Origin: Rallus limicola
Lineage: Eukaryota > Chordata > Aves > Gruiformes > Rallidae
Assembly: GCA_022605955.1 (NCBI GenBank)
Contig: JAKCOZ010000021.1
Coordinates: forward strand, 16,170,161 to 16,234,160
Direction of reading: 5' to 3'
DNA: 64,000 nt
Shown here: positions 41,801-52,860 of the stretch, piece by piece
How positions within the stretch are numbered: the stretch's first letter is position 1
Layout: every line of letters starts with the position of its first letter
The notes under the pieces: model-generated
The model's input: the letters and a program-made list of their open reading frames with translations, nothing else
Database searches by the model: none
Told to the model about the DNA's origin: nothing
Position numbers and translations under genes: made by a program

Positions 41801-44800
41801 GCTCACGGCTGGAGCTTGGCTGCACGAGGAGCCCCTCTAATGAGGATAATTGGGAGCCCCTCTGCTCCACCCCCGCGCCCTAATTGAAGCAGATGGAACT
41901 GTAAAAACAATGTCACTTCGAACCGGTTTGATCTTTCGGTTGGAAAAATGGAATATTTCATTCTCCTGTTTAATCCCCTCAAGCCAGGGCCCACGGGATG
42001 GAGAGGGAGACCCCCGGCACCACACAAGGGATGCCGGTGACACTCGGGAGCCCGATGGAAGCTGCCTGGCCCCGAGGCTGATGGAGCACTGCCCTCCTTG
42101 GCCCCATCACAGAGGGCAGGCCACAGCCGGGCGAGCAGCGAGGACGGCGATGAGGCCAAGGAGAAGTCGCCTCACGCCTCTGCTAAGGCCTCCGCCTCTC
42201 CCTGGCAAGGCCCAGCCCAGGAGAGCGAGAAGCAAAATGGCTTCTTGGGCTGCGGTGCTGGGGGAGGAGGGGATCAGTCACTTATTAAATGAATTAATCA
42301 GGGCTCAGCGTTTTCATTTTGAAGAGGCTGTTGGATTATCCTTGATTTCTGTGGCGCTGGATTTGCGGAGATCAGGAGGGGAAGGGGCGATTTCCAACAC
42401 CTGCTCCCCGGGAGATTTTACGGCAGGGAAGTGGTTGGGTTTAACGTCTCTGTCGGCGAAGGCCACCGCGCGCTCTCCAAAGGCAGAGTTAAAGATGAAT
42501 GGGGCAAATTGTTCCTCCTCCTGTCACATCTCCAGAGCGGAGACAAAACCTCTTTTGACTCAGAAAACAATGAGCTTATGTAAGAGCCAGCAGCCCACGG
42601 AAACCTCGCCACAGCCCCGCACCGCGCGGCAAGCCAGGGGCTGCCCAGCCCTGCCCGCACCCCGCCATGGTGGGAGCCCCCGGCCGGCACTGGGGCGGTG
42701 GGGCCTGGCCACTGCCTGCCAGCCTGTGCAGCCTCAGGCACTCCCATCGGTGACCCTTGCTGCCCCATAGGCCACCATGAAGCCACCAACCGTGACCCTG
42801 CCTGCCCTGCCTGCCCACAGCTGGAGGCAGAGGTTGATGCTCCCACCTGAGACTCCACATAGCTACTGGGAGGGAAATGCCCCATTTCCACCCCAGCGTG
42901 TCACCGGCACGGGCTGGAGCTGTTACACCCAGCCTGAGAGCGGCTGTCAAGAGGCCGCAGAGCATCCCACCGCCGCCTGCCTGGAACAACAGCCAGGAAG
43001 ATGAAAAGTGCCATAAATTATTCACTCACAAAAGAGACGAGAAGGGGGAAGAAGGGGAGGAGGAAAGCCTGCGAGGAAGGGATACTTAATACAAATTAGA
43101 GAGACCGAGTGGGAACGGGGGCCCCATGGGGGGCCACGGCTGGGCAGCACTGCCGCACTCATTAGGCGCAAGCGAGCAGCATCTTGGGGCTCCTGCACCC
43201 GCAACTGGGTGGTGAGTGGCAGGAGAGGCCCTGGCCGTGCCGGCTACCGTGGCTGCCCCAGCCTCACACCACTCTCGTGGCCAGAGCACAAAGCCTGTTT
43301 GCTCCAGGTCCTGTGCAGCGGATTGCCTCCAAGATGGGAAGGAAAGAAAAAAGCAGTGTGGCCGGGGGTGATGGAGCGTTGGGGCTGGCCAGTGTCCAGT
43401 TAAGGCGCTCTATTTCCTGTCTTCGTTAATGCAAACCTCGTTATGTCCCAGACAAAGTGTCCGCCTTCCACGATCCCTCTCTGCGTCCCTGCCTTTGACC
43501 AGAGCCCTCGACACGCCAGACATCTGGCACAGCTGGACACAATGCGCGTCCGCAGGCAAGCTGGGACGGACAAGGCAGTGCTGTGAGGCCAGCTCCCCCG
43601 CCCTCGCCATGAAAGGTGCCCCCCGGTGCCATCTCCCCCCAGCTCCACTGCCCAGCCCGAGGGACCAGCTCCCTGCAGCACTGGAGCCTCACCACTCCAG
43701 CCTTGCACTGCACATTGTCCCATGCACTGAAGCTTGGCAGTTCCCACAGCAGAAAGCACCTTTGCCACAAATTCACTCTGTCTCACAGCGTTCCCTTCTC
43801 CTGACCCCCATCCCTCCCATGGCTGCTTCTCCAGCCACCTCATTGCTCGAGGGGTGATTGAGCCAGGAGATGGCCTCACCAGCAGTGAGGAGGTGGTGCA
43901 GCCTCTCCTTGTGCCACCACCGCTGGCAGCCACCAGGATCCTGCTGCAGGGAGGGGACATGCCACGGCCCTGCACTGCCCAGGCACTACCTCTCCCCACC
44001 TCTCCCCATGCCAAACAAACGGGTTTGGTGGCTTTGGGCAGGATTCATGTGGAGCTGGTGCCTCCAGCACTGACCTGCTGCCAGAAAGAGCCTGCTGTTT
44101 ATCCCCAGTCCTTTGGGAAGGGCAGAGTGGGGACCATCCCCAAATGACTGGGTTCTGCACCCCTCCCAGGCAAGGGACATGCTGCGGGGCTCACCCTGCT
44201 GTCCCCACTCTCCCACTCAGCTTGGGGTGCTCAGTTTGCGGAAACAGATGGGGACACAGGCCCCCTCTCTGCTCCAAACCAAGGAACAGCCCCCCCACGC
44301 CCAAACTCTTCTCCCAAACATGGAAGATGCCCCAAAACTCTGTCCTGTGCACCAACAAGATGAACCACCCGACTCAGCAAAGCCCACACCAGCCAAGAGG
44401 AAGCATCGAGCTGAGTTCAGTGCGACGGGCTGTTGAAACCACCATGACCCCACAGCATCTGTGCTGCACTTCTGATCCCTGCAGCAGGGAAGGACAGCTC
44501 TTCAAAAGACGCCGAAGGGAGGGCATTTATCACTGGGAAGGGCCTTTGCTCAGAACATGCAGACATGCCTCTGGAAGAGGTGAGAGGGAACAGAGCCACC
44601 AGCCCAGACTGCTCAGGCAGGGCAAGGACACACTTGCTGATTTCTGCAGCAGAGGCAGCACAGCGTGGGGACACCCGGGGGACGGAGGAAATATAGGCCG
44701 AAGCAAAGTAAGATAAAGTCACATCTAGCTATTGTAAGGCCTGGATGCTGGTCCTAATCTTGTTTAGGCTCTGAGCTAGGGTGAAAAGCAGTGAGGATCT

Positions 44801-47800
44801 TACAGCCTGGGAAATGCAAGGGGCTTGCATACCATCTCTTGCAATGTCTGTGCATCTCCTGGGCCTCCCCTGTGGCTGGCAAAGGTGCATTTGTGTTCAT
44901 CTGGAGCACGGACAGAGCCAGCCAAGGAAAGCCTGGGTGGTGGAGAGGAACCAGGAACCGCCGACACCTGATGCCACCCATGGCAAGAGGAGGGTGCCAT
45001 CGCCCCGTGGTCGGGTACCAGCTGTCGGGGAGGTGCAGGCGTGGGGTCCTGCAGGCAGGAGCTGAGCTCACCAGGTAGTCATGGGCCTGGCTTCTGGTCT
45101 GTGTTTGGCAAGAGGGCCCCTCTCTCCTCTCCAGAAAGCGCTCTGCTAGGTTGGCGGTTCAGGGAACCTGGTGATGTGCAGCACATTGTGGGCACGTGGC
45201 CAAACAACAGCGATGTGACCCGGAGCTGTGGGACGCGTGCCATGCCAGAAGAGAGACTGCTGTGCTTGGGACAACTCAGTGCTGTCCCTGCCAGCCCCAG
45301 GGCAGGGTGTCCAAAGGAGTGATGTGTTTTACCAGCTTCCAGGACAGCATCCTGAAATAACGCCCTGCTGCATGTCCTTGAGGTGCCTCCTTGGAGCACT
45401 CCTGAGGGATGCCCACAGCACCCAGGAGCCCTCACAGCCAGCTGCCTTGAGGGATGCCCCCGAGGAGCACGTGCCTTCACAGTTAAGTAGGTTAAGAAAG
45501 TCATTTCTCCAAGGTCTGGATTAGCCACTGCTGCTCCAGGCAGAACAGGCTCAGCGGGGACGCTGCCAGTCAAGGACTGCATGCAGGGCTCTCAGCTGGA
45601 AGGGGATCTGTCCCAGTGTGCTGCCATGAAAACAACCTCGTGTCCCCCATGCAGGGAAAGCAGATCTTGCACCCAGGAGCTTTCCCTGCTCTTCACAAGG
45701 ATTGGGCAGGATGAGCTGAGGAGGAGCCCATGGGCTGAGTGCTGCTCCAGGGCGATGGAGCAGGACATATGGCCAGAGACCAGGCAAGATGTACCCTACT
45801 AGCAGGCAAGATGGAGGGGTCTTCTGTATTCGTTCAAGTGCTTTGCCATGTCTCATAGATGGGGGTTCAGAGTCTGCCTTCTGGTTTCTTTTAAAAGGCA
45901 TTGCTCACACTGCCAGGTCACAGCATCCCCAAGATGAGAGACCCTGCAACACCACCAGACCAGGAGGTTTCATGATGCTGCACTGGCCTGAGGACACAGA
46001 CAAGCTCTGAAGATGGACAGACCCCAAGTGAAGCTGGTGCAGCAAGCCAGGGCCAAAAGCCAGGGCCTTGTGCTCAGCTGGGATCAGGGATGGGATGCCT
46101 TCCCGGATATCGGATATCGAGGAGCACAAGGGGCAGCGGTTCAGCCCAGCTTTCAGGGTCGCTTTGCTCGCAACGCGTGCTGGCTCCCACAGACACATCC
46201 CTCCAGGATGTCCTGCACAGTGACTCTGCTCCAAGAGCAAAGGCTCCGTGTTCGTCTTGCTGCCGCTTCGGGCAGCCGCTGGCTTCCTGCAGGCACGTAC
46301 AGTGTGAGCAACATCCGACGGGGAAGGGATGTTGCAGGGAGCTTCACGTGTTCCGTGCTGGGGCCCGCAGGATGAGTGACAAAGGACAATGGAAGGAGTG
46401 ATGCTGTGAGTGTCGGTGTCGCTCTTCAGAGCTGGCCAGGGTGTCCTGTGTCCTGCCATGTGCCCACGAACCAACAGGAACCCGCTGCTGATGCTCTCCT
46501 GACGGTGCCTTTTCTGTCCCTTACCCACTGAAGTCATTAGGTCTAATTTGTTCTCCCTGCTGTTCCAAGGGCTGACTCTGGTTGCAGCAGGGCTATACTG
46601 GGCCAAGGTTTCTGGGCACGGAGACAAAAGGAGGTGTTGGCTTTTGTCCTAGATGCTTTTTTAGCTCTCTGAAGATTTAGCAGATACCCGTGCATCAAAA
46701 CATGGGACGATGGTTTCCTGCTCTCCTGCCTCTCTGGATTTCATACTGCTCTGCTCCTCTGCCATAGGAGAGCACATGCTCCTCCCTCTGAGAGACCTGG
46801 AGTTGGTGCTTCAGTGCTTTAAACAAGACTTTTTTTTAACAAGCCTGTCAGACGATACTGCTCTCCTACTAGGCAACTCTTCATTAAAACTTTATACTTT
46901 AGGAAGCCTTTCACAGAAGACACACTTCAAGCATCCTTGTCTGTTGGACAACAGCAGGTGGGAGCAATTTAGTATCTCAAAAGGATTTCCAGAGGGAAAA
47001 GAGTATCAAGTCCTGAACCAGCTCCTGACCAAAGGAAGAGACGTGTGACCAGACCCTGATGCAGCGCTGGGATGCCTGGAGCTGTGCCCACCCTGCTGCA
47101 GGGGTGGTGTGGCGCTCGCTGGGGTGCTGGCCACATCTCCCAGAGCTGGTGGGAGAAGGCTGGGGCTCTGTGTGACTGCTGTGGACAGCTGAGTGCCAGA
47201 GATGTGGGTAAATACCCTGTTTTGGCATTCAGAAGCTTGCTCAGAGCCCTTGGGCTGCCCTGGGGCAGGCACTCTGCGTGGGGCACCTTGGCAGTGAGGC
47301 TCCAAGGAGCACACAGTTCACATGGGCTGGTCACTCCCATTTAGATGATTTCCTTGGGAAAGTCTTGCGTGTGCACAGCCTTAGAAAGCCAGTGTGAACC
47401 AGGAAAAGAAATTTGCTTCCAAAATCAGAGCTTTCATGAGTTGAGAGAAGAGACAACTAAAGAGTGCTTCCCCTCCCTGTGCCAGTAATCTGCCTTTCCT
47501 CTCACTACCTGCTCCTGCTCTGCTCTGGGCTCCACTGCTCTGACCACCCGCTGCCCTCCTGGGTTGCCTGAAGCGCTCTGTCGTCCTTCTTCCCTTCTCA
47601 CCCTTCAGTCCTGGGTGGGAGCAGTGGTTTGGCAGAAGGACTGACACACCTTTCACCCCAGCAGCACTGCTGTATTTTAGAGCTTGAATAACAGGACAGG
47701 GACATTCACCACAGTGATAAAACCAGGCTCCTTTTTTCAGTCCCATAAAGTATCCTCTGAAGTATGACAGCCTGATGGAAATCACAATTCCTGGCTTCTA

Positions 47801-49630
47801 CTTGAAGGGTCTTGTTAGTAACCCTGGCCTTCCCTTGCTGACTTTTCGATGCCATCACCTCTGATTTGACAAAGTCTACCTGGTTTAGCCTTCTGCCAAT
47901 CCTGGACATGGCCTGAGACACTTGCATTCCTCATGAAAAGGGACTATTCCTGCTTTTTGGCTCACTGTTGAACCTTATAAAAGAAATTAAAGGAGCCAAG
48001 AAGGGCCCCAAGGAGGACACCTACTTGTGAAATAAAAACAGGGGACATGAAAAATTTGAACCATTTCTGAAGAGGACAGAGAGAGGGAGGATTTAGCTTT
48101 ATTGATTTGATGATATTTCTAAGTCCCTAATAAATTATTGTTCTGTTGAATAACAGCCTTGAGCAAAGGGGTCAAAACCCTCTCGTTCCAGAACTGCAAA
48201 TGAAACTTAGGAATACAGCAGAGAGGGCCAAGCCACAAGCCCAGAATGTACTGGCAGTGAAATGGCAAAGGGTAGGTAGAGACCCCAGGCCACAGCTCTG
48301 AGAGACAGCACTCAGGGCAGAGGTTGCAGGCAAGTTATCACCGAAACACCCTTCCTCCTGGCACTGGCACAGCCCCACTGCCGGGCTGTGTACAAGCAGA
48401 AGTGCCCCTATCCCGTCCCGTCAGATGGGGACGTGGTGCAGCAGAGGCAGGTTTCACATCCTCACTGACTCTGGGGCTGGTTGCTCAAACCCAGCAGCTT
48501 CTCAAACCTGCAGATCTGTGATAGAAACCGAAGTGGCACAACGTGCTGGACTGAAGAGACCTGTGTTCCCACTCTCCCTACTGCTGGCCACACAAGTAGC
48601 TAAAAGCCACCCCAGGGAGACCTGCCACCACAAAAGCTCTTTCTTTCCCCCTGGGTGGTTTTCTTAAAGCAGCACCAATCTAGCCCAGCTTGTCCCTTGA
48701 TTCCACTGCTCCCTTACCACTCCCCCAGCAGCAGCCAGACTGGGGACAATGAGGGATTCAACCTCAAGCAGAAGCCGGTAACAATCCACCCACCGAACCC
48801 TTCCAAGCATCACAGGGATGAACTCTGACCTGAACTCGTACTTCTGCCACTTATTTACTTGCTCTTTTATTTTAAACCAGCATGTTTCAAAGAAGTAACA
48901 CACCACCTCTCTTCACCAAACACTCCCTCCTACCCAGTCCATGTGTGCCACCTTCAGCACCCTTCAGCCGCCTGCCAAGAGTGAGGAGACACCCATGTCC
49001 ACCCTGCGCTCTCATTGCTCTCAGCTATTGCAGACTACACATTTCTTGCCTGGGGGATCAAATGTGCTGCCTGAGGGGCAGCTTTCCAAGCATGGAAAGC
49101 TGTGACCTGTCTTGTGAAGCCTTGGCACCCTTCCTGCAGCAAGGCAACACACAGCCTGCAGTTGGGGACAGGGCTCTCGGCATCACACCCTGGGAACTAT
49201 GACCTGATGACTTAGGAGAGGATTTGGTGACCTCTTTCTAGAGGAGCTGGGAGCCAGCTCCCTACACAAGGGCCACCAGCACCAAGTTGGAGAGGGTCCT
49301 GACTGAGCCCGAACCCAGAGGCTAAATGGGAAGGACCAGGAGTCGGTTCTGCTTCAAAACCTCTGCTGATATGAAATCCATCCTACAGGTGGGACACCTG
49401 ATCAGAAAGGCCTGGTTAATGTTTAATTAGTCACCAAAACATCCCGTGGCACAGGTGCAGAGTGCTTCCTGTCCACTGGGGCACTCACCATCCTCCTGGC
49501 CGTGCAGGTTCTGTGGGCTGCGCATGCTCTCGTCCTGGCTGGGGCTCAGGCTGGAGTTCAAGTGCTGGTCAGCTGAGATCCATGTGGAGTCGTTCATATC
49601 AAAGTCCTCGCTGCTCACCGACGTCTCATC
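32611..49630 (-). CDS. NOL4L: NOL4L (nucleolar protein 4-like), seven exons seen
   Basis: Minus-strand gene. Exons in transcript order: 49630-49489, 37895-37624, 36869-36684, 36604-36413, 36325-36203, 35927-35726, 32810-32611. All junctions are GT/AG and the phases agree. Starting at the ATG 49597-49595 the product is 427 residues (human short form about 436). The frame is open upstream of that ATG ([11 protein letters not shown] then Met), so the first exon listed is also an internal exon of a longer isoform whose 5' exons are not identified here and probably lie beyond 64000. NOL4L is a nuclear paralogue of NOL4. Its biochemical role is poorly known; in human it is a rare fusion partner of RUNX1 and PAX5. 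Features: Ser-rich and acidic segments, a basic [17 protein letters not shown] helix and a conserved [15 protein letters not shown]-terminus. The gene converges on ASXL1. Confidence 0.95.
32811..35725 (-). other. NOL4L: NOL4L last intron
   Basis: 2.9 kb, GC-rich, with no transposon or exon recognised. ORFs such as 33830-34516 on the minus strand have no conserved features. Confidence 0.8.
35726..35927 (-). CDS. NOL4L: NOL4L coding exon (DEPIALDK exon)
   Basis: Reads [20 protein letters not shown], then Tyr/Ser-rich [14 protein letters not shown] and SLQTGNHSN. The Tyr-rich low-complexity segment is shared with NOL4. Acceptor CACGCAG, donor AACG|GTAAGC. Confidence 0.96.
36203..36325 (-). CDS. 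NOL4L: NOL4L coding exon (TRPTPPHL exon)
   Basis: Exactly 41 codons, phase 0 at both ends: [20 protein letters not shown], then [18 protein letters not shown]. Because it is phase-neutral it could be skipped without a frameshift. Donor CAG|GTAGGG. Confidence 0.97.
36413..36604 (-). CDS. NOL4L: NOL4L coding exon (central conserved core)
   Basis: 64 codons, phase 0: [39 protein letters not shown], then the basic helix [17 protein letters not shown]. This is the most conserved block of the NOL4 family. The exon happens to start with ATG. Confidence 0.98.
36684..36869 (-). CDS. NOL4L: NOL4L coding exon (acidic exon)
   Basis: 62 codons, phase 0: [20 protein letters not shown], then the acidic [16 protein letters not shown] and [13 protein letters not shown]. 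Contains an IKTE match to the ψKxE sumoylation consensus; modification is inferred only. The acidic run is encoded by GAT/GAC-type repeats. Confidence 0.97.
36870..37623 (-). other. NOL4L: NOL4L intron between acidic exon and Ser-rich exon
   Basis: 754 bp, GC-rich. No feature recognised. Confidence 0.85.
37624..37895 (-). CDS. NOL4L: NOL4L coding exon (Ser-rich exon)
   Basis: Completes Asp (G|AT), then [39 protein letters not shown], and ends [22 protein letters not shown] resembles a PxNLS/CtBP-like short motif seen in NOL4 as QPLNLSDS; its function is not established. Donor GAG|GTATGG. Confidence 0.96.
39312..39358 (+). repeat. (CTC)n polypyrimidine tract
   Basis: CTC/CTT triplets in a 47-bp all-pyrimidine run. 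It encodes polyleucine in an artefactual ORF. Confidence 0.9.
41755..42000. promoter_or_regulatory. Candidate conserved non-coding element with grainyhead palindrome
   Basis: An AT-richer island in GC-rich intron DNA, dense in TAAT/ATTA homeodomain cores (CTAATGAGGATAATTG near 41837-41852; TAATTGA at 41881). It has a perfect AACCGGTT (41921-41928), the grainyhead-like consensus, and a TEAD-like GGAATATTTC (41949-41958). Enhancer function is inferred. Confidence 0.4.
42265..42440. promoter_or_regulatory. Candidate conserved non-coding element
   Basis: AT-rich segment including TTATTAAATGAATTAATCAG, GGATTATCCTTGATTTC and an E-box CACCTG. Its composition contrasts sharply with the flanks. Conservation cannot be tested here. 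Confidence 0.35.
49489..49630 (-). CDS. NOL4L: NOL4L coding exon (first seen; carries short-form ATG)
   Basis: Reads [20 protein letters not shown], then [20 protein letters not shown] and ends in a split Asp codon. The ATG of the short form is 49597-49595 (G at -3, A at +4). Acceptor CCTCCAG lies just 5' of 49630. The 11 residues before the Met match the equivalent NOL4 junction, so this exon also serves the long isoform. Confidence 0.95.
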
Positions 49631-50423
49631 CTGGAGGCAAGCAGGAAAGGGTTAACTCACCGAGCTGTTTTCTTTCCTCCTTTCTTTGCCTTTAACATCT
49701 CCTCCCCACGCTCCTTCCTAAAAACAATTTGCTCAGCAGCTCCTGCCCCCCCTGAGAAGGGCTGCTGGCCCCTCAGCGCTCCCCAAGGCCACGGCGAGCA
49801 GCCCTTCCCTCCGGCCGGGCTAGGTGGTTGCCCCAGCGGGACGGCTGGGCTCTGCTTCCTGCCTGAAGACGTGCCTGAGCAATGGCACTGTCTCTAATTG
49901 AGGACAATTAGAAAGAGCTCGCATCCTGTAGGAGCGGATGGCTGAGCCCTGGAGTTTACCCTTTAATCTCCATCCACCCCAGCGTGTTTCTGGCACGGCA
50001 GCAGCATGTGGGAGCTGAGGATGGGGTGAAACCCCATTGAAACAGCCCCGTAAAACGGCTCGGGCTGTTCTGAAATGAAACCATCTGCTGCAAGAGGAAT
50101 TACCAGAGGACTGGCACGGGCAGGGAGTGGCTGGTGGGGTAGATCCAGATAGCAGTGCTGATCCCCATGGACCTGCGCTGCCTGATGCCATAGAGGCAGC
50201 TCCTGGAGCACTGCCCCGAGGGGTGGCTCCTCCAGCCCCCTCTGCAGGGATACTGGCCTCTGTACCCTGACGAAAAATGGTGATGTGCACCTTGAGAAGG
50301 GGCTGGGGGTGAGAGGTCCCCAGCCAGGCAGGGTTGCCCCAGCTTGGGCTGAGGAGCCTGGCCAGCTATCGGCTCCCCAACGGCATAGATGACATTCCTC
50401 TCTCCCACTCCTGTAGCTGAAAG

Positions 50424-50455
50424 GACATTTTCTCTCTCCCTCTCTCTCTCCCTTC
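50424..50455 (+). repeat. (CT)n-rich simple repeat
   Basis: TTTTCTCTCTCCCTCTCTCT-type polypyrimidine run. Confidence 0.85.
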
Positions 50456-50784
50456 TCGCTAACCTTTACAGTACTTCGAGACACAGCCCTTGGATCGCTT
50501 CCAGCGCCGGAAAGGTCAGCCACAGGATTTCAAAACCATCATCATAAAGGCAGCACTGAGATCCTGAATGAGAGGAGGGGCTGCAGGACCTCCCCGGGCT
50601 GAACTCTCCCAACACACAGCTCGGGAGGAAGCAGATACGTGTCCCTGTATGAACACGGTCCCACTGGTGATCCCTTTATCTGCCTTCCTCTCCCTGCTCC
50701 CCTCCCAAAGCAATGGGCAGAGACCACATCCAGAGCCCTGGGGTGCAGGGGAACACCAAAAATGTTTCCAGAGCCGCTTTCAAC

Positions 50785-51060
50785 TGTGCTTTCCTTTGAT
50801 TGAAATATTTCAAAGGCTTGTAAACTCTCTGCTCTTAATTTTTTTTTTTCCTCCCCCTCGTCCCGAGATAAAATACAATCCCTGCTCCCTTTCCTTGTGA
50901 GAAGCAATTGGCAGGCACCCCTCCAACCCACGCCTGCGCCTCATAAAAACTGCCCTGTCTGGCTGCCGCTGCCTGACAGTTTTTATTGTGAACAAACAAA
51001 TGTCTTTAAAGACAGGTTTGTGCTTTTCCTCCTCGCTCCTCGTCCCTGCAGACACATCTG
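50785..51060. promoter_or_regulatory. Candidate enhancer with inverted TCF/LEF-like sites and a palindrome
   Basis: CCTTTGAT...TTCAAAGG at 50793-50816 is an inverted pair of TCF/LEF-like motifs. It is followed by CAGTTTTTATTG and GAACAAACAAATG (HOX- and forkhead-like) and the perfect palindrome TGTCTTTAAAGACA at 51001-51014. Function is inferred. Confidence 0.4.
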
Positions 51061-51699
51061 CTGGCTTGGGGCTCGCGCCCGCCCCCAGCCCACTCCCTCC
51101 ATGTGCCTCCCGGGGAGTTTCCTGGAATTTACAGCTTGTGAAACCCTGCACGCAGGGAGGGACAGACAGACGGACGGGGATGGGGACCCCCAGACCCACC
51201 TCTGCTGGACAGGTCCCCCCTGAATTACACACACACCCACCCACCCTGTGCCCAGAGCAAGCAGAGCAGGAGAAGCAGGGGGGAGGCACCTTGTCCCCCA
51301 GCTCAGCACAGCACCACAAGGCAATCCTGCCTCTCCACAAACTCCATCTTGTACGTACAGGAACAGAACTGCAAAGGTCTCCCTGTTGCAAACTATAAAT
51401 AGTCTCTTTATTGTAAGCATTTGCAGGGAGGCAGCCACCCTAATATCTGGCCTTCTTCACAAGGCTTACCCAAGATTACTGTCAGAGCTTAAGAGAGAAA
51501 CGTAAATGCCAAGGTCCTCACTGCCCACAGTCTCTCTCACCTGTCCGGTGAGGAGGAGGAGGAGCAGCCCTGGGAGTGACCCTGGGAGTGACCTGCAGTG
51601 TTTTTGGCAAGTGCCTGGCTCAGCACAGCATCTGTGGGGCTCAGCCACGGACGACACCCAGCCTTGGCACCCACACCACAACCTGGGAGGCATCACGCT

Positions 51700-51870
51700 C
51701 TCCATCTACTCTCCATGGTGGAAAAGCCTTGTATGCACACGCCGAGTAAAGTGCTTTATAACATGTACAATTACCTTGAAGTGCAATAACATTTGCATAT
51801 TATTATAAATCCGCTGGGTATCAAACCAGAAGCTGATAAGCTATAAATGATTCAAGTCAAACAAGGCCAT
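51700..51870. promoter_or_regulatory. Candidate regulatory element with octamer motif
   Basis: AT-rich island in GC-rich DNA. Perfect POU octamer ATTTGCAT at 51791-51798 followed by ATTATTATAAAT. Enhancer role is inferred. Confidence 0.35.
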
Positions 51871-52576
51871 CGCACGTTCACGAGTCCAGGATCCAGCCAC
51901 CAGCAGAAGGTGCAGGCTGCTGCTGTGACTACCTGCCAGGCAGCCCCGTCCCCACATCCCCAGCGTTACCCATGGCTTTCCAGCCAGGGCTTTCTGCTTT
52001 CCAGCACCAATACCCTTGGCCAAAACACCAACAGGACAAACTTCCCAGCAGCGCACAGCTCCCACAGCACAGCCCATCCCAAAGGAATGCAAAGCTGACC
52101 ATACAGGCGGCGTCAGGTCAACCCTTCACAGCAGCAGGGAACAGCCAAAACTAGCGAGCAAGCATCCCTGCTGCCTGGTGGCTTTGGGCAGCCCATGGCT
52201 CTGCCCGTGCTGTGGTGCCCCAGAAGCTCCTCACACCTTTGCACTTCTTAACTAAAGCAAGAGAAAGGCCCCAACCCTGAGCACAGCTCTGTCCATCCGT
52301 GTCACTGAGGCTCAAGCATCCTCTGGTACATCCCTCACTGCTCGCTGGGACACCAGAGGCCACCAGCAAGCTCCCTCCTCAGGACAACCCTCAGAGACCA
52401 AAGGCTGATCATGCTGTGCCTCCCTCATGTTGCTTGGCTCTTCCCCCCTCACACCAGGGACAATCCCTGGGATGGGGGGCCCTGGCAACAACACCCAGAC
52501 CATCAGCTGCTTAGCCATGGCCCAGGGACAGCCCCATTTCAGTCAGCTGGCATGGTGGGACAGCAGCACAACCCAC

Positions 52577-52860
52577 ATAGAATCACAGAATCCCAGACTG
52601 GGCTGGGTTGGAAGGGACCCCAAGGGTCACAGAGCTCCAACCCCCTGCCACAGGCAGGGACACCAACCTCCAGGCCTGGAGCTACACAAGGGTGCCCAGG
52701 GCCCCAGCCAACCTGGCCTTCAACACCCCCAGGGATGGGGCACCCACCCCCTCTCTAGGCAGCCTGTTCCAGCCCCTCCCCACTCTCTGCAAAGAACTCT
52801 CCCCTAAGATCTAATTTAAACCTTCCTTCCTTCAGCTTCACTCCATCCCCCTTGTCCTGC
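52577..52860 (-). mobile_element. CR1 LINE fragment, same strand as NOL4L
   Basis: Plus strand starts with the reversed CR1 tail (ATAGAATCACAGAATCCC), then GGTTGGAAGGGACCCCAAGG, GGCAGCCTGTTCCAGCCCCT and CACTCCATCCCCCTTGTCCT, all classic reversed CR1 landmarks. About 280 bp, 5' truncated. Confidence 0.93.

Larger units (their letters stand above)
37896..49488 (-). other. NOL4L: Large NOL4L intron
   Basis: 11.6 kb with no supported exon. It contains a CT-rich tract (39312-39358) and two candidate conserved elements (41755-42000 and 42265-42440). GC-rich stretches at 38-40 kb generate many spurious ORFs. I recognise no CR1 here, which is unusual for a bird intron of this size. Confidence 0.8.
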
